NCBI RefSeq assembly: GCF_040712315.1
Contig: NC_134015.1
Span: 4,983,945 to 5,047,944, forward strand
Origin: Castanea sativa
Taxonomy: Eukaryota > Streptophyta > Magnoliopsida > Fagales > Fagaceae
Reading direction: 5' to 3'
Length of the DNA: 64,000 bases
Below the pieces are notes generated by a model that saw only the letters and a list, made by a program, of their open reading frames with translations, made no database searches and was not told the DNA's origin. The position numbers and the translations under genes were made by a program. Shown here one piece after another: positions 21,711 to 34,041 of this stretch (the first letter of the stretch is position 1; the number at the start of each line of letters is the position of its first letter).

Positions 21711-22318
21711 TAGGGGCAGCCTCACTTGAAGCCTAGGGGGGTTCAAATGAACCCCTTGAACTGGAAAAAAAAATATATTATTTTTTAAAAAATGAAAATT
21801 TTGGCCCCCTAAAATAAAATTTGAATATCCTTAAACTTTTTTAAGCCCAACTGAAATAAATTTGAATATGATACTTTTAACAATATCTTGGCCTTTTTAA
21901 ACACATACAAAAAAGAGAAGAAAAAAAAAAACCCAATAACAAACCCTTCTAATCTAAAATATGGAAATAAAATTAAAAAAATAATAATAAGCTTACCAAC
22001 AAAAGTAGGAATTTGATAATCTTAAACCTTAGGAAAGGCCCATTTAGATCTTAACAAATTTGAAATTAATCAATCAAATGGAAGATCAATGAATGAATGA
22101 TTGCTTGGCTATGTATATTGAAAGAAAGGTAGCTCATCGGATTGATAATGAAGATATCATACAACGATTTCAAAATATGAAATCTCCTACAAGGAAATTG
22201 TAAAACTTCATGTATTTGGGTTTTTGTTTTTTGTTTATATCAAGTTCTTTTTGTTTTGGATTTTGTATAATTTATGTTCTTATTGACCCCCTAGAAATTA
22301 ATCCTAGAGCTGTCATTG
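21711..22318 (+). mobile_element. Degenerate non-autonomous hAT element
   Basis: 608 bp; ends taggggcagcctca and caatgacagctcta (inverted), with imperfect 8-bp flanks aatcaaac and gataaaac (6 of 8). It retains the extreme C-terminus of a hAT transposase, which fixes orientation and superfamily. Confidence 0.7.
22072..22203 (+). pseudogene. hAT transposase C-terminal remnant
   Basis: Frame 22072-22203 reads NQMEDQ, stop, MNDCLAMYIERKVAHRIDNE, DIIQRFQNMKSPTRKL and a terminal TAA. This resembles the C-terminal end of the hAT dimerisation region (ZMYM1/TTF-type plant hATs), where a tryptophan normally precedes MNDCL, so the TGA is probably a W-to-stop change. Confidence 0.75.
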
Positions 22319-22400
22319 GATAAAACACATCTTTCAGAGTAAATTTAGTTGCATCTTTATTACATGGATTAGTTATTACATTGGAATACTATTATTTAAA

Positions 22401-23740
22401 CTAATCAAAGACCCAAGCGATGCGTGGGAATATATATAAATATTATGTAATGGGGTATAATATATAAAAAGTAACATTTACTTCAAGTATTGTCAATTTT
22501 CGTAAAAGATTTATGCAAGTATTTTTTATCTTTTTATCTCTACAAATATATCATTTTTTTTTGTGTTTGATTAAATATTTTTTTAAGGTGAACCATAGTC
22601 TTCTCACTTTTGTTGTAGTGTGTTATATTTGCCTAATATACAACTAAATTTTATAAGTTTCAAATTTATTATTCAAATTTCTCATCTTTTAAGGAATAAG
22701 GAAATATAATGATAATCAAAACTCATAACAAAACTACAATGTTATCTTAACCAAAATTAAAATGAAACCAAAGGAATAAGATATAGACTTTATCATAATT
22801 TATTATTCAAACAATTGGTAGGCATATTCAAATTCATAACTATGTAAATTTTAATGTAAACTCAAATTCCTATTTCCAAAAAAAAAAAAAAGAAGCTAAG
22901 TATTAACCCAAACCAAAATTCAACCAAAGTTATAAAAGGGAGAGAGTAGGCTTTAAGATGGAAAATTAAAAAAAAAACACAATACCAAAACACTTTTTTT
23001 TTCCCAAAAAACATCAACCTTAATTAGAGTTATAAAAAAGAACAAAAATTCAACAAAAGAAAGTATAGAGGGAGAGCGAGAGAGAGTACTCACAGTTTTT
23101 TGTGGGAAAAATATGGATTGAATAAGAGGAATGATATCAACCTTAATCAGAGTTATAAAAAAGAACAAAAATTCAACAAAAGAAAGTATAGAGAGAGAGA
23201 GAGAGAGTACTCACAATTTTTTTTTTTTTTTTTGTGGGAAAAATTTGGATTGAATGAAGGAATGATATCAAATTTATACAAAAAAAAAAGGGAAGAATAA
23301 TAGTCAAGTTAAAAGAAAAAGAAAACGATGAAAGGAGGGTAATAGTGAAGTAGAGAGTAGTGGGAGGGAGGTAAAGAGGTAAAAATGAGAGGGAAATGTT
23401 ATGTGTAACCGTAGGTGTGGACTACTAGGGAGAAGAAGAGTTTTTTTTTTTTGTCAAAAATGGTGAGAAGACAAGTTTTAAAAAGAAAAGAAGATGTAAA
23501 AAAAAAAAAAAAAAAGTGGATATATATATATAAGGAAGAAAATAAAATGACACTTAATGTTGATGGCGGGTAGTGCATCACATTTGACCACAAAGAATTA
23601 TTTTTGCAATAGACAATTAATAAAGATGGAAAACCAAAAAAGTAAAATAAAATAGCGACGTGGCTGTTGATGTAGCTCAATAGGAGTATAATAACAATGA
23701 ATACTACGCTTTAACTTTTAGATATATATAGATAGATTGA
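22401..23740 (-). mobile_element. Probable Helitron, minus strand
   Basis: On the minus strand it starts TCAATCTATCTATATATATC followed by taaaagttaaagcg (as in plant Helitron 5' ends) and ends with a GC-rich hairpin-like block (cccacgcatcgcttggg) and gattag. No duplication flanks it. The 3' CTRR is degenerate, so the exact ends may be off by a few bases. Confidence 0.55.
23020..23275. repeat. Imperfect tandem repeat, about 130 bp
   Basis: Two copies of a block running from agagttataaaaaagaac through a (GA)n tract and actcaca to tgggaaaaat.tggattgaat (about 23020-23145 and 23150-23270), inside the minus-strand Helitron. Confidence 0.8.
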
Positions 23741-24113
23741 AGAATAACTATTCCTCTTTAAAATAAATGTGATAGCTATTCCTTAGTGCATATAATAGGT
23801 ATTAAAATTAATATATTTCCGAAATTATAAAGTTTTTCTATACATTATCTTTTACAAGTTTTCCATATGTAATAACCAAACTATCATAGTAATAGGATTC
23901 TAAAAAAAAAATCATAGCAATAGCTATTTCATTACAATGTTTTCTTTTCCCAATAATAAAGATTAATAATCCTAATATAATCTACATTCAATGTACCAAA
24001 TACAAGAAAAGATACAAATCTCTTCCCAAGAAACAAGAAATACGAAGGAGCTATAAATACTTGGATTCTTCATTCATTTAGTATGTTTAGATTTATTTTC
24101 TAAGGGTTAATGT
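23741..24113. other. AT-rich stretch, no gene seen
   Basis: Contains short inverted motifs (ggaatactattattt upstream of the Helitron, gaataactattcc after it) suggesting the Helitron landed in an older MITE-like sequence. Confidence 0.4.
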
Positions 24114-24730
24114 CAGTGGCGGTTTCAGAAATTTTTTTTTTAGGGTCGTCACAAATAAACTTAAATTATTTAAAATTCAAAAAAGAGATAACTTGAATAT
24201 ATCAACATCACAAAAATACATGAAGTATTACAATTTTTTCCTACAAACAAAGAGAAAAAGAAAAAAAATGGACTGATAAGAGATAAAGTGGGAATTAAAA
24301 ATATTAAGATGAGAGTAATAAAGTAAGATAATTGAAATGATAATAAAGAAGAAAAAGAAAAACGAATGATATTTGTTACAACTGCAAGCTGAGTCGTTAA
24401 GGAGAGCAAAATTATTGCAACTGCAAAACCAAAAAGAACATAATTGTTGATACTGTCAAGGAGAACTCATACTACAATATTTTTCTTAAATCCTTTTTTC
24501 AAGGAAAAATAAAATTAAAGATTATTTTTATGTAATAGTTTGAAAAAGTTACAAATTTGAATGATTATTTTTCTTTTTGAATAGGTTTTTTGTTAAATTA
24601 TTGGTTCACTCGTTGTTGTTTGTTTTTGTTCGGGTTATTTTTGTTGTTATTGAGCTTTTTTGTTGTTGTTATTTAAGGGTTTTTTTTAAGGGATTAAGGA
24701 TTATGTTTAAGGGCCTAGAATTATTTTTGG

Positions 24731-24888
24731 AATAATACTACATCTACAACATTTTAAAAACAAATTTTATGCAACAATTTTTTATTAGTGGGTAAAAAGT
24801 GATGTCAATATTGGGCCCAAATTAGAATTAGTAACCAATTTATTTGTTATGAAATTATTATAAAAATGTTGTGAAATTAGCATTATTT
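24731..24888. mobile_element. MITE
   Basis: Inverted ends aataatactacatctacaac and aataatgctaatttcacaac followed by atttt on both sides; no coding. Lies within the outer hAT-like element. Confidence 0.6.
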
Positions 24889-25043
24889 TTATTTTTTTTG
24901 AACCTAAATTCTTGTAATTCTTAAGTCAGGGTGGTCAATATTTTCATTATAGTGGTCAAAATAGGTTAGTTTAGTGTGTGTGTGTGTGTATCTATTGTGA
25001 CTATATATAAACATTTTTGGGTAAGTCAGTATGGTCTTGTGAC

Positions 25044-25100
25044 TAGGGACAGACCCAGGTGGGGCCCAAGAGGGCCTGGGCCCTCTGGGTCCAATTTTTT

Positions 25101-25149
<49 letters not shown>

Positions 25150-25869
25150 AGTTGTGCCCCCTTCCAAAACCTTGGGCTCCATTCTCCCCGATCAGTCTAG
25201 CTAGCCTAACTTAAATAACAATTATTCAACCTAAAAACTTAACAAAAACTATAAAAACATTCATAATAGTCATTGTATTTTAGCAAAAAAAAACTATTTT
25301 ACAACTAAAGAACCAAAGAATCATGTGTTATTGGAAAAGCTAAAACTAATTTTTTTACAACTATAGTAAACTTGTATAAATACTAGTTGACTGTAGCAAG
25401 TTGTTAAAAATAAAATATTTTATATTATTAAAATTATATCTCTTCCTTCAATCAAAAAACTCAAATACTTTCTCTTTTTATTATTATTTTAATGAGTTGT
25501 TTATATTATTTTAAACGAAGTGATAAAAAAATATAACATTTAATATTGGTAGTATTGTAAAGTAATGTGGTAAAATAGATAAAATAGTTTTTTGAAGTGC
25601 TAAAAGCTAAAATTTTTAGCACTACTATTGTGAATGCTTTAACTTCAACCAAAAACCAAAAAAAAAAAAAAAAATTCTAGCTAGCCTAGTATTAAAAAAA
25701 ATTATTTTATTTTATTTTATTTTTGTTTTTGTTTTTGTTGGTTGATGATTATATCGTAATGTATCTAAAAATAACGATTTTGTGTATTTATAATTTTTTA
25801 ATATTATATAAATGTTTTTTTTTTTTATACTCTGGTTCTCGCTAAATTAAAATCTTGGGTCTGTTCCTG
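25044..25869. mobile_element. Non-autonomous hAT element, nested
   Basis: 826 bp with an exact 8-bp duplication cttgtgac (25036-25043 and 25870-25877) and inverted ends tagggacagacccag and caggaacagacccaa. Contains an (AT)n tract at 25107-25146. No transposase. Confidence 0.92.
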
Positions 25870-27383
25870 CTTGTGACCACCTTGAGTTACAAGTGGAGCT
25901 GCCCACTCAATGTTGATGATTCCCACCCTATCTGGATAATCATCTGCACTTTAAAGATCCAACCGAGAGAGATTATGCAAAGCAAAGAAATTGCTAAGAA
26001 AAGCAATTTTAATATTAATGAACATAAAATAGCTTTTCTCCTTGCCTTGCTTTCTTTGATCCAACCGAAGGATAATCATTCCCGTGAAATATAAATTAAA
26101 CATAAAATATTTGATATATTTCATCGTGCCCTTTGTCCCTGAATGTTACCTCGAACCTGAAGAAATCAACAACATAAACATAACCTACATCGGTGACAAC
26201 TGAGAACCCAATTACCCAAGGCGCAAATTCTACCTACTATAGAACGGCCCCACCAACGAAATTAACAAGTTCAAGGCAAGATAAGGATAAATTAAAGTAT
26301 AAGGTACCTTTCAGCAAAAAAAGTATAAGATACGAATTCCCAAAGCCGATTGGTGCCTTTTATTGTGTTTTCAAAATCACACTTCCTGCTCCCCTTTGAA
26401 AAAGAGGCTTATTCAGCTTAATAATTGCATTTTGCAAAACCTACCCCCACCCATATGGCAACATTAGAATATTAGATACACTTTTTTTTTTTTTAACGCA
26501 TTAGATATGCTTGATTTAAGAGTGCGTTTGGATACTATTTATTTTGTTGAAAACTAAAAACATAGTAACTAAATAATTGTTAATGTGTGAATAGTTCCAT
26601 AGGACTCATTTTTAATAAAACTTTTGGTAAAAAAATAGGTTTGTGTGTCTCGTGAACAGTGCACAGGACCCACTGACCGTGCCATTCCAGTGAAAAATTT
26701 GGATGCTTAAAGAGGTAATGGGTCTCGTGCACAGTACACGGAACCCACTGACAAACATTCTCACGTGAAATAATGCGCTTCTCAATAAATAAATAAAAAG
26801 AATGAAAAACACAAACACAAACATGTAATAAGCCTCATCTAAACTCTCACTAAATGCCATAAAACAAATAAAATAAAAAACCATTATATAAGACTAATCA
26901 AACCAAATCAAATCAGATTACCAAACCAAACCAAGCTCACGCAACTGTGATTTTTGGTATTAAAGACAAAAAACACTTAAATAAGACTACACCAGAAAGA
27001 GCCCAAGATAGAAAACAAGCAATAACAAGAAGAGAAGACACACCCAGTAAAGAGAGCAATAAAAAGATAACACGTGTCGCTTAGCGCTTGTTTTTTTTTT
27101 TTTGGTTGGGAAACACTTACAATGATTGTGCACTACCTAAGTATAGCTTTGTAAGTTACGTGTATTGCTCCTAACAAGAACACGTTATTTGGAAAACAGG
27201 CTTATTAAGCTAATAATTGCATTTTGTAAAACTTACCAAACGCGTTAAATACGTGTTAAAGTATTTATATTAGTTCGTGCAAAAATTTGCCTATTTTAAT
27301 ATTAAAATATTTTTTTTTCTATTTTACAAAATAATTTTAAAAAAATGCATATATCAAATTATCTATTTACAATATAATTCATT

Positions 27384-27705
27384 AAAATCACATATATTAG
27401 TCCATGTAAATAAATTTACAATTCACATTTACAAAAATTTACAAATATATGTGATTTACAAATATATGTGATTCACGTTAGGCTATGTAAATTTTTGTAA
27501 ATGTGAATTGTAAATATATGTAAATTTTTGTAAATGTGAATTGTAAATTCACAAATTTACAAATATATGTGAATTGTAAATATATGTAAATAAATTTATT
27601 TACATGGACTAATATATGTGATTTTGAAGTTGAATGTGCAAATTATCTATTTACAATGTGAATTGTAACAATTCACATTTACAAAAATTTACATAGCCTA
27701 ACGTG
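27384..27705. repeat. Two interleaved perfect inverted repeats
   Basis: Arm A 27384-27417 pairs with A' 27592-27625 (34 bp); arm B 27474-27511 pairs with B' 27668-27705 (38 bp). Order is A-B-A'-B'. Both pairs match without mismatch by eye. Short motifs (acaaatatatgtga) repeat between them. Probably the product of nested or rearranged fold-back MITEs. Confidence 0.88.
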
Positions 27706-27778
27706 GGTGATTTTTAAAGTTGAATATGCAAAATTTACCCTAATGCTATTATTATACCTTACCTAAGGGTGAGTGCTC

Positions 27779-27786
<8 letters not shown>

Positions 27787-27828
<42 letters not shown>
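27787..27828. repeat. (AT)n microsatellite
   Basis: About 21 AT units between repeat-rich blocks. Confidence 0.95.
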
Positions 27829-27832
<4 letters not shown>

Positions 27833-30465
27833 GCCACTGTTTTTGAAGGAAAAAAAAACTAATTTAATAAGACAGCCCAAGAGAGACCCACCAGATGCCC
27901 GTTATTTTATTATTATTTTTCTTTTTATAAGAGTTAAAAGACTACATAAGAGTACATACTCATTCTCAAAAAGACTACATACTCAATCACATGGTACAAA
28001 GAAGACCGAGCATAAATACCAGAACAGCAAGCAATAACAAGAAGACCAAAAACGAAAACCAAACTTACCAAAGGAAGAGGACCAGAACCAGCTAAGAAAT
28101 TAAGGGAAAGACAGCAAATACAGCAGCATAGGCAACCACGAAAACCACCAACAAGAAGCACCGCAACAAAGGAGACTAGCATCATCAACTAGCCCCCACC
28201 AGCAAAAAGAGAATCAAAACAAAAATCACACAGAAACAAAGGTAGCAGATTCCATTTTCTTGCTTGAATGCATTGAATACACAATATACATACCACAATA
28301 TCTAATCTCCATCTATACACACTCACAGAATCACACACATACAACCAATGTAACATGAACACTTCATTTGAAATGCTGTACTCATATTGAACATGAAAAA
28401 TGTTTGTGACACTTCTGCATGCATGTCCAAACATATCCTTGAAAAAAAAAATTTGCAAGACACAGCTGGAACACAAGAAGAAAAGGAACCAAATAGTAAC
28501 ATGGCATGTGAGAAATTAATAAATATTCTAATTCTTACTTTGTATTTTCATTTTTAAACATCCTTTATCAGTCATGAATTCACTTTATTATTCATTATTA
28601 TTCTCAAATTGATTTTTAACATTCTATGAAAGTAAATACTTAACAATATATAAAAAATATAAATAAAAATATATTTAATAATTATTTTATAGACGTGTCA
28701 CGTGTCTTGACATATATACCCGTACGTATCCTATTTTCTCAAAAAAATATCATGTCAGTATATCGTACTTCCCGTATCCATGCATCCTATCATAAAACGA
28801 ATACCCAAATATTGTTTCCCATTTACTACAGTCTACACAAACAAAGCAACCTTCTGTCTTTAACCCAAACTCACCGAAAAAACCAAAACCAACGAAACAA
28901 CAAACCCCGACCTGGTTGTAGTTCAGTTGTTGACAAACCCGATTCATCGGAGGATGAGAGTTGGGCCAGCTGGCCCCGTCTTTCATGGCCCAAGGTATTT
29001 TTAAATAACTGTAGCCCAGTCCAAAAACTTTAACCCACTTAGCCCATGCCAAACCAACCCTAATTCATATTAAAACACTTGAAGCCCAACAAAACTATTG
29101 GCCCAGTCCATATTAAGGAAAGCCCAAATAATAAATTCAACAAAAACAACAATAGTCCACACCCACTCAAATATGACCCGAAAATAAAGCCCACCAATCT
29201 GCACTTTGTATATTTACATTTCACACACACACTTTACTAAAATCACTTCTGACCCCAAAAGTTTCACAAATTACATTTTAACTGCAAAATTTTCTAACTT
29301 ATAATTTGATACCCAAACTTTTCAAAAATCATAATTTGACCCCTAAAGTTTTCAAAATTTCATTTTAACCCCAATTTTTTTAAAAAAATACATTTTATCC
29401 CCCAAATCATTTTTCATTTTGTCTACCCAAATCCTTTTTCAAAATTACATAAAGCATGTATTTGGTTGGTGTGAAAAAGTGGATAGATGGAAAAAGTTGA
29501 GAAAAAACACAATTTTTCATTATTTAGTAACAAGAGAAAATTGGTGGTCCTTAGGTGTTTTTCACCAGGCCCATGCCTATTTGTGGTTTAAATCCCATGA
29601 TGTAAGTGTTCGGCTGGATTGTTTTTTATTTGATCATTGTATTTGTATGTTTTTTTGAGGAAATATGGATAAAAGATTAGCAAAATTACATATTTAACCA
29701 TATATTTTAATAGAAGTGGATTATAGAACTCTAACTGACCTAAGTAATATACATTTATCATAAAAAGTCTCTTTACAATTGAGATTAAGGCTGTGTTTGG
29801 TAACATGTAAAATATTTTCCAAGTGTAAAATATTTTCAGTTGAAAGTATTTTACGAAAAGAAAAATATTTTTAGATGTTTGTTTGGGTTCTGGAAAATAC
29901 ACTGGAAAATTATTTTCAGCGTTTGGTAGTGCGTGTAAAGGAGTTTTTCCAGAAAATATTTTCTCGCGTTTGGCTCCCCAATGTAAAACATTTTACAGGA
30001 AAAATGTAAAAAAAATATACCTATAATACAATTGAGCATCCCAAATACCTATACACATCATATATGCGCATCCATTAATTCCAATCACATAAAGTATTAA
30101 TCTCATCAATTACACATCCAAGTTTTACATAACAATTACAAAGGTACCCACATACAAAAATCAGAGATCAACACAACTTTGATCAACATAACAATTACAA
30201 AGTTTAGATGTGCCATTTTATTGTGCTCATCATCAGACAAGACTTGAGATGCCACTATGTTTAGCATTCTTGCATTCAACTTTGCAATCTTCATTGCATG
30301 GTTCCATTGCTCAATTCGATAGCTAATTGATATTTCAATAAATCATATTTAACATCTCTTGTGCAGTAGGAGCTCTCTTCAATTGAAGGAGTACTGGAAC
30401 TTGAGGTGAAATGAGTAGAATATGTACTAGATGAAAAACCTTGTCACACATTCCCACTATCAATC

Positions 30466-30622
30466 TACCAAAACTTTATAAAAGCAACTTCTACATCCAT
30501 TTTATGCTTAAACGCCTTGTGATTTGCGCCAAAATATTGATGAACTTGGGCACGAGCTTCTTCCCATGTGTCGTACACATTAGGCACATGACCAACAAAA
30601 ACAACATATGTCTTACCCTTTA
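30466..30622 (-). pseudogene. RNase H1-type hybrid-binding (viroplasmin-like) domain remnant
   Basis: Minus strand reads KGKTYVVFVGHVPNVYDTWE, then EARAQVHQYFGANHKAFKHK, matching the N-terminal RNA:DNA hybrid-binding domain of eukaryotic RNase H1 (YVVFVGR.PGVY..W.E...QV.G..GA..K.F.), also called the caulimovirus viroplasmin domain. It is a bare domain with no catalytic RNase H downstream. It may be the start of a transposon accessory protein. Further minus-strand codons at 30180-30400 (NHAMKIAKLNARMLNIVASQ) look protein-like but I do not recognise them. Confidence 0.7.
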
Positions 30623-30962
30623 GGTGGTCAATAGGATAAATAGTTTAAAAACCAAAATTGGCCTTGTGACATGCATATTTAGCATAGGAAATTATTTGAC
30701 ATTGTCGAGGGTTCTTTTTACGTTTCTTGTACCTTATACACGCGTCTTGAAGTTATTGGGCAACGCTAAGTCTAGGCTTTTTCTAAGAAGGAAGTTGGGC
30801 CTGGCACTTCACGGAATGGGCTCCAAAATACCATTCTGCCACTGCCAGTTTGTGCACAAACGTTAAGTCCAAAGTCCAAAGGAAGACGCTGCAAAGTGGG
30901 CTTATCCTCTATTTCTACCACAGAAGGAACTTTTCTCCAGTTTCTGCGACAGGTTTGACTTT

Positions 30963-31147
30963 TCTGCTATGCAACAAAACTTTTTGCTATGTAGTAAAAT
31001 CGTCTGCTGCGCAGTAAAACTTTCTGCTGTGCAATAAAGTTTTTTGTTGTGCATTAAAGTCTTCTGCTGTACAGTAAAGTCTTCTGTTGTGCAGTAAAGC
31101 TGTCTGCTGTGCATTAAAGCCTTCTACCATGCAGTAAAGCCTTCTGC
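30963..31147. repeat. 20-bp minisatellite
   Basis: About nine units of a 20-bp motif close to tctgctgtgcagtaaagtct, diverged at two to four positions each. It keeps a minus-strand frame open (repeats of QQK/AE-F..), which is a consequence of the period, not evidence for a gene. Related ctgc/gcaac words recur at 31500-31620 and 32940-33010. Confidence 0.9.
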
Positions 31148-33074
31148 AAAGTGAATAACTACTCTTTATTTTTTACTGCAGAAATATTTTTCTACTTCCT
31201 GCACATAAACAAATCTAAAACCCAAAAAAAATACCAATCAAGCAAATGTTAGCTTACATGGGTTAGCATATTCTCAAATATATACATACACATATTTGTA
31301 AATATACTTATACGTATTCGCATATACATCTATAAAATATATGCTACAGAACATGAGAAACAAGATATATGTGTGTGTATATATATATATATACACACAC
31401 TTATGGTAGGATAATGATTAGTTTGTGTCAAAAGTAAAACACATAATAACAAATAAAGAAGAAAGCTTCGGCAGAAAAGGTTTAGCTAGTATAATAGCTA
31501 ACACGGTAAATATAATAAAAAATGTACTATAGCAGAATAACTAGTACAGCAAGTAAGATACCACAGCAGGACAACTGGTGCAACAAATGTGATAAAAACG
31601 TGATACAACAGAATGACTAAATACGGCAAATATAAATTATAATGAGAGAAATCAAATATATTTACAATCGAAATCAAGTATTAAATCTTCCCATAGAATA
31701 AGTAAACTAAAAAGGAACCCAAACCCCAACTTGAACAACCTTGTAATAGGCTTTTACTATCAAAGTTGTGCATTTTAGAAAATATGCCTAAATAACTACT
31801 AGCTATTACTTTTGGAGATTTCAAAGAGTGGGTTTGCTAAGAATGAAGGAAAAGATGGTCTATTGATGCATGCCCCTATTCCTGTCATGTTTCTCTCTTC
31901 TTTTTACCACTTTCTTTCTTTCTCTCCGTTCTTTTTACTCTTAGTTTCTTACTACTCTCTTACCGTGAGTTGTTCCCCCTTTGGTCTTTCCTTTTCTTGG
32001 GTCTCTCTCTCTAAATGCCTCTCTCTCTCTCCCTGAGTGCCTCCCTTAGGTGCTTACTGCTCTCTTATCATGGGTTCCTCCCCTTAGGTGCTTCCCCATT
32101 GGGTTTCCTCCCTTTCATCCATGGCTACCTCCTTCTTTTATAGTGAGCTAATTCAACGGGATTTCTTCATTTTACCCCTAGGGCTTCACCAATTGTTTTT
32201 GGTTTGTTGTAGGCATCTCTTAAGAACTACCCACCAACCCATTGGTTGCCTCGACCATTTCCATTACTCAATACATGTTTGCTACACCACTACTTATTTC
32301 ACGACAAAATTCCCTTTTGTTTGTTCTTGCTGTATACCTCTACCTGTAGGTTCAAATGGATAAGGATTGGGTTACCTCACTACCTAGCTCTATGGCATAC
32401 ATCAGATGGTCCTAACCATTTATTACTTCTTTTGGGTAAGATATCATCCCAGCAAGATATATTCCTAAAAGAAGTCACAGCTGAAAATTAAATATAGACC
32501 CCATTTTCTCCCCACTACCAAACCACACCCTCTGAATCCCCTTGACCATGAACCCACCTCCCTTGTATTAGCTGGGTATAGGTTGGTGGTGCTTCGACCC
32601 TTTTGTGCATGCTCCACTATCTTCTGTTTTTGTGTTCTTTCGTTCCCACGCCATTTCCGTCGTAGCAGGTTAGTTTTGTTTCGTTCTGCTGCGTGTTTTT
32701 GTCTTATTCCTTCATGCGTTTCCTGCTGTATTTGTTCTTTCCTTTGGTTTGGCTTTTCTTTCCTTAACGCAATTCCTGCTGTTGACACTTCCTGCTGTGC
32801 CTTGTTTCTTTTTCATTGTGCTTCTTCATATTAGTTTTCACGCCTATCTTTTTATACAAAAGGATTTGGGCTTTTGTGAGTCAAATAATGTTGACTGGAT
32901 CAAAAGGGTCTTAGGCCCAATTTGTCTTTATTTGCCGAAGATATTCTGTCAGAGAATTGTATTCTGCGGCAAAACTGTATTCTGCTACAGATTTGTATTC
33001 TGCTGCAAATCGCTTTCCCTTGCATTTCTTTCTTTGGACCTCTCTTGCTCTTTGGTTTTCTTGGTGGGTCTTTG

Positions 33075-33178
33075 GGCCTTGCTTTTCATTGGGCTTTCCA
33101 CCGTATTGGCTTTTGGGTACAGATCAAAAATTTGGGCATTAATAGACATACCATTCAAGCCCAATGAAAAGCAAGGCC
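33075..33178. repeat. Perfect 22-bp inverted repeat
   Basis: 33075-33096 and 33157-33178 are exact reverse complements separated by 60 bp, inside the Harbinger-like element. Confidence 0.92.
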
Positions 33179-34041
33179 AATTTTTTGATATGATATTTTC
33201 CACAAAAAAAAAAAAAACAACCTACAATACTTGATAGTGTAGACTCATTCAACATCATCTCAGCTAAGTCTCCACAATAATTGTTGGTAAACCATCCAAA
33301 TTCACATAAATATTGTAACAAGCCCAATTTAAGAACAATGCTAAATTCAGTTTGCCAAAATAGTCACAAGCTACCATATACCTTCACAAACACTTATTGC
33401 AAATAACATTATGCACATATATTTTATAAACAAATAAATATATAAATAACTATATATATATATATAGCAGAGAGGGTATACCTTCGGGTTTCAGTGGTGG
33501 GTTTGAGGGACGGGTTTGAGGTCACGATGTCGAGAGAGGGACAGATTGTGGACTGGGATGCTGAAATCAAGGTGGGTTTAGCTGGGTTCATCGGGTACAT
33601 GCAATGCTTGATCTGAGCATACTAATTGGAGATGAGTTTGAGCAAGACGAGGGAGCTGAGGTTGGTCAGGGAGAGAAGAAAAACCAAGGAAGAAAAGAAA
33701 AAAGAGAGGAAGAAAAGGAAATAAAGTACTTATCGGCACGTGGAGGGGAATGAGGCAACGCGATCTAACTGGATTCAAGTTTGGGTGACTAGAGATTGTG
33801 ACTTTCCCAAGCTGCTCTCTCTCTCTCTCTCCCTCTCTCTCACGTTTTCAGTCTGTAAAACTAGGTTTGAAGGTAAATGGAATGTGCAAATGATTTTACA
33901 GGTGAAGGGGCAAAATTTTACAGTCAAAGGAAATTGTTTTCAGTTTGATCGAGTTTTACATGTGCATCCAAATTCTAAACACACATTAGGGTGTAAAATA
34001 TTTTCTCAATTTCATTTTCACCTGAAACAAACATAGCCTAA

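Larger units (their letters stand above)
24114..25905. mobile_element. hAT-like element, host of a nested hAT
   Basis: Left end cagtggcggtttcaga; right end region gtggagctgccca, roughly inverted to it; imperfect 8-bp flanks gttaatgt and ctcaatgt. The sequence either side of the inner element (atggtcttgtgac / cttgtgaccaccttgag) joins smoothly when the inner element is removed. Exact right end uncertain by a few bases. Confidence 0.5.
25906..29788. other. Intergenic repeat-rich DNA, no gene recognised
   Basis: Holds a 40-bp direct repeat (26404-26445 and 27198-27237, aggcttatt.agct) about 795 bp apart, a repeated motif with gaacagtgcac / cacagtacac and acccactga (26650-26760) as in short plant MITEs, the inverted repeats at 27384-27705, an (AT)n tract, and degenerate 33-bp repeats (accc.aaagtttt) at 29250-29420. 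Frames here are low-complexity. Confidence 0.5.
29789..34038. mobile_element. PIF/Harbinger-like element, 4.25 kb
   Basis: 3-bp duplication taa (29786-29788 and 34039-34041) and inverted ends ggctgtgtttgg and ggctatgtttgt, as for PIF/Harbinger. Sub-terminal regions at both ends are rich in ttttaca / tgtaaaa motifs. No DDE transposase is visible. The interior holds a decayed RNase H1-type domain (30466-30622), a minisatellite, pyrimidine-rich sequence and a 22-bp inverted repeat, so other elements probably inserted within it. Confidence 0.65.

Noticed and set aside
26404..27237. 40-bp direct repeats as LTRs of a small TRIM element
   Set aside because: The repeats lack TG/CA ends, a primer-binding site and target duplications; more likely a local duplication or paired MITE fragments.
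30902..31114. Minus-strand frame with repeated QQK / AE motifs as a repeat protein
   Set aside because: It is the translation of a 20-bp minisatellite; the frame stays open only because of the repeat and has no start context or homology.
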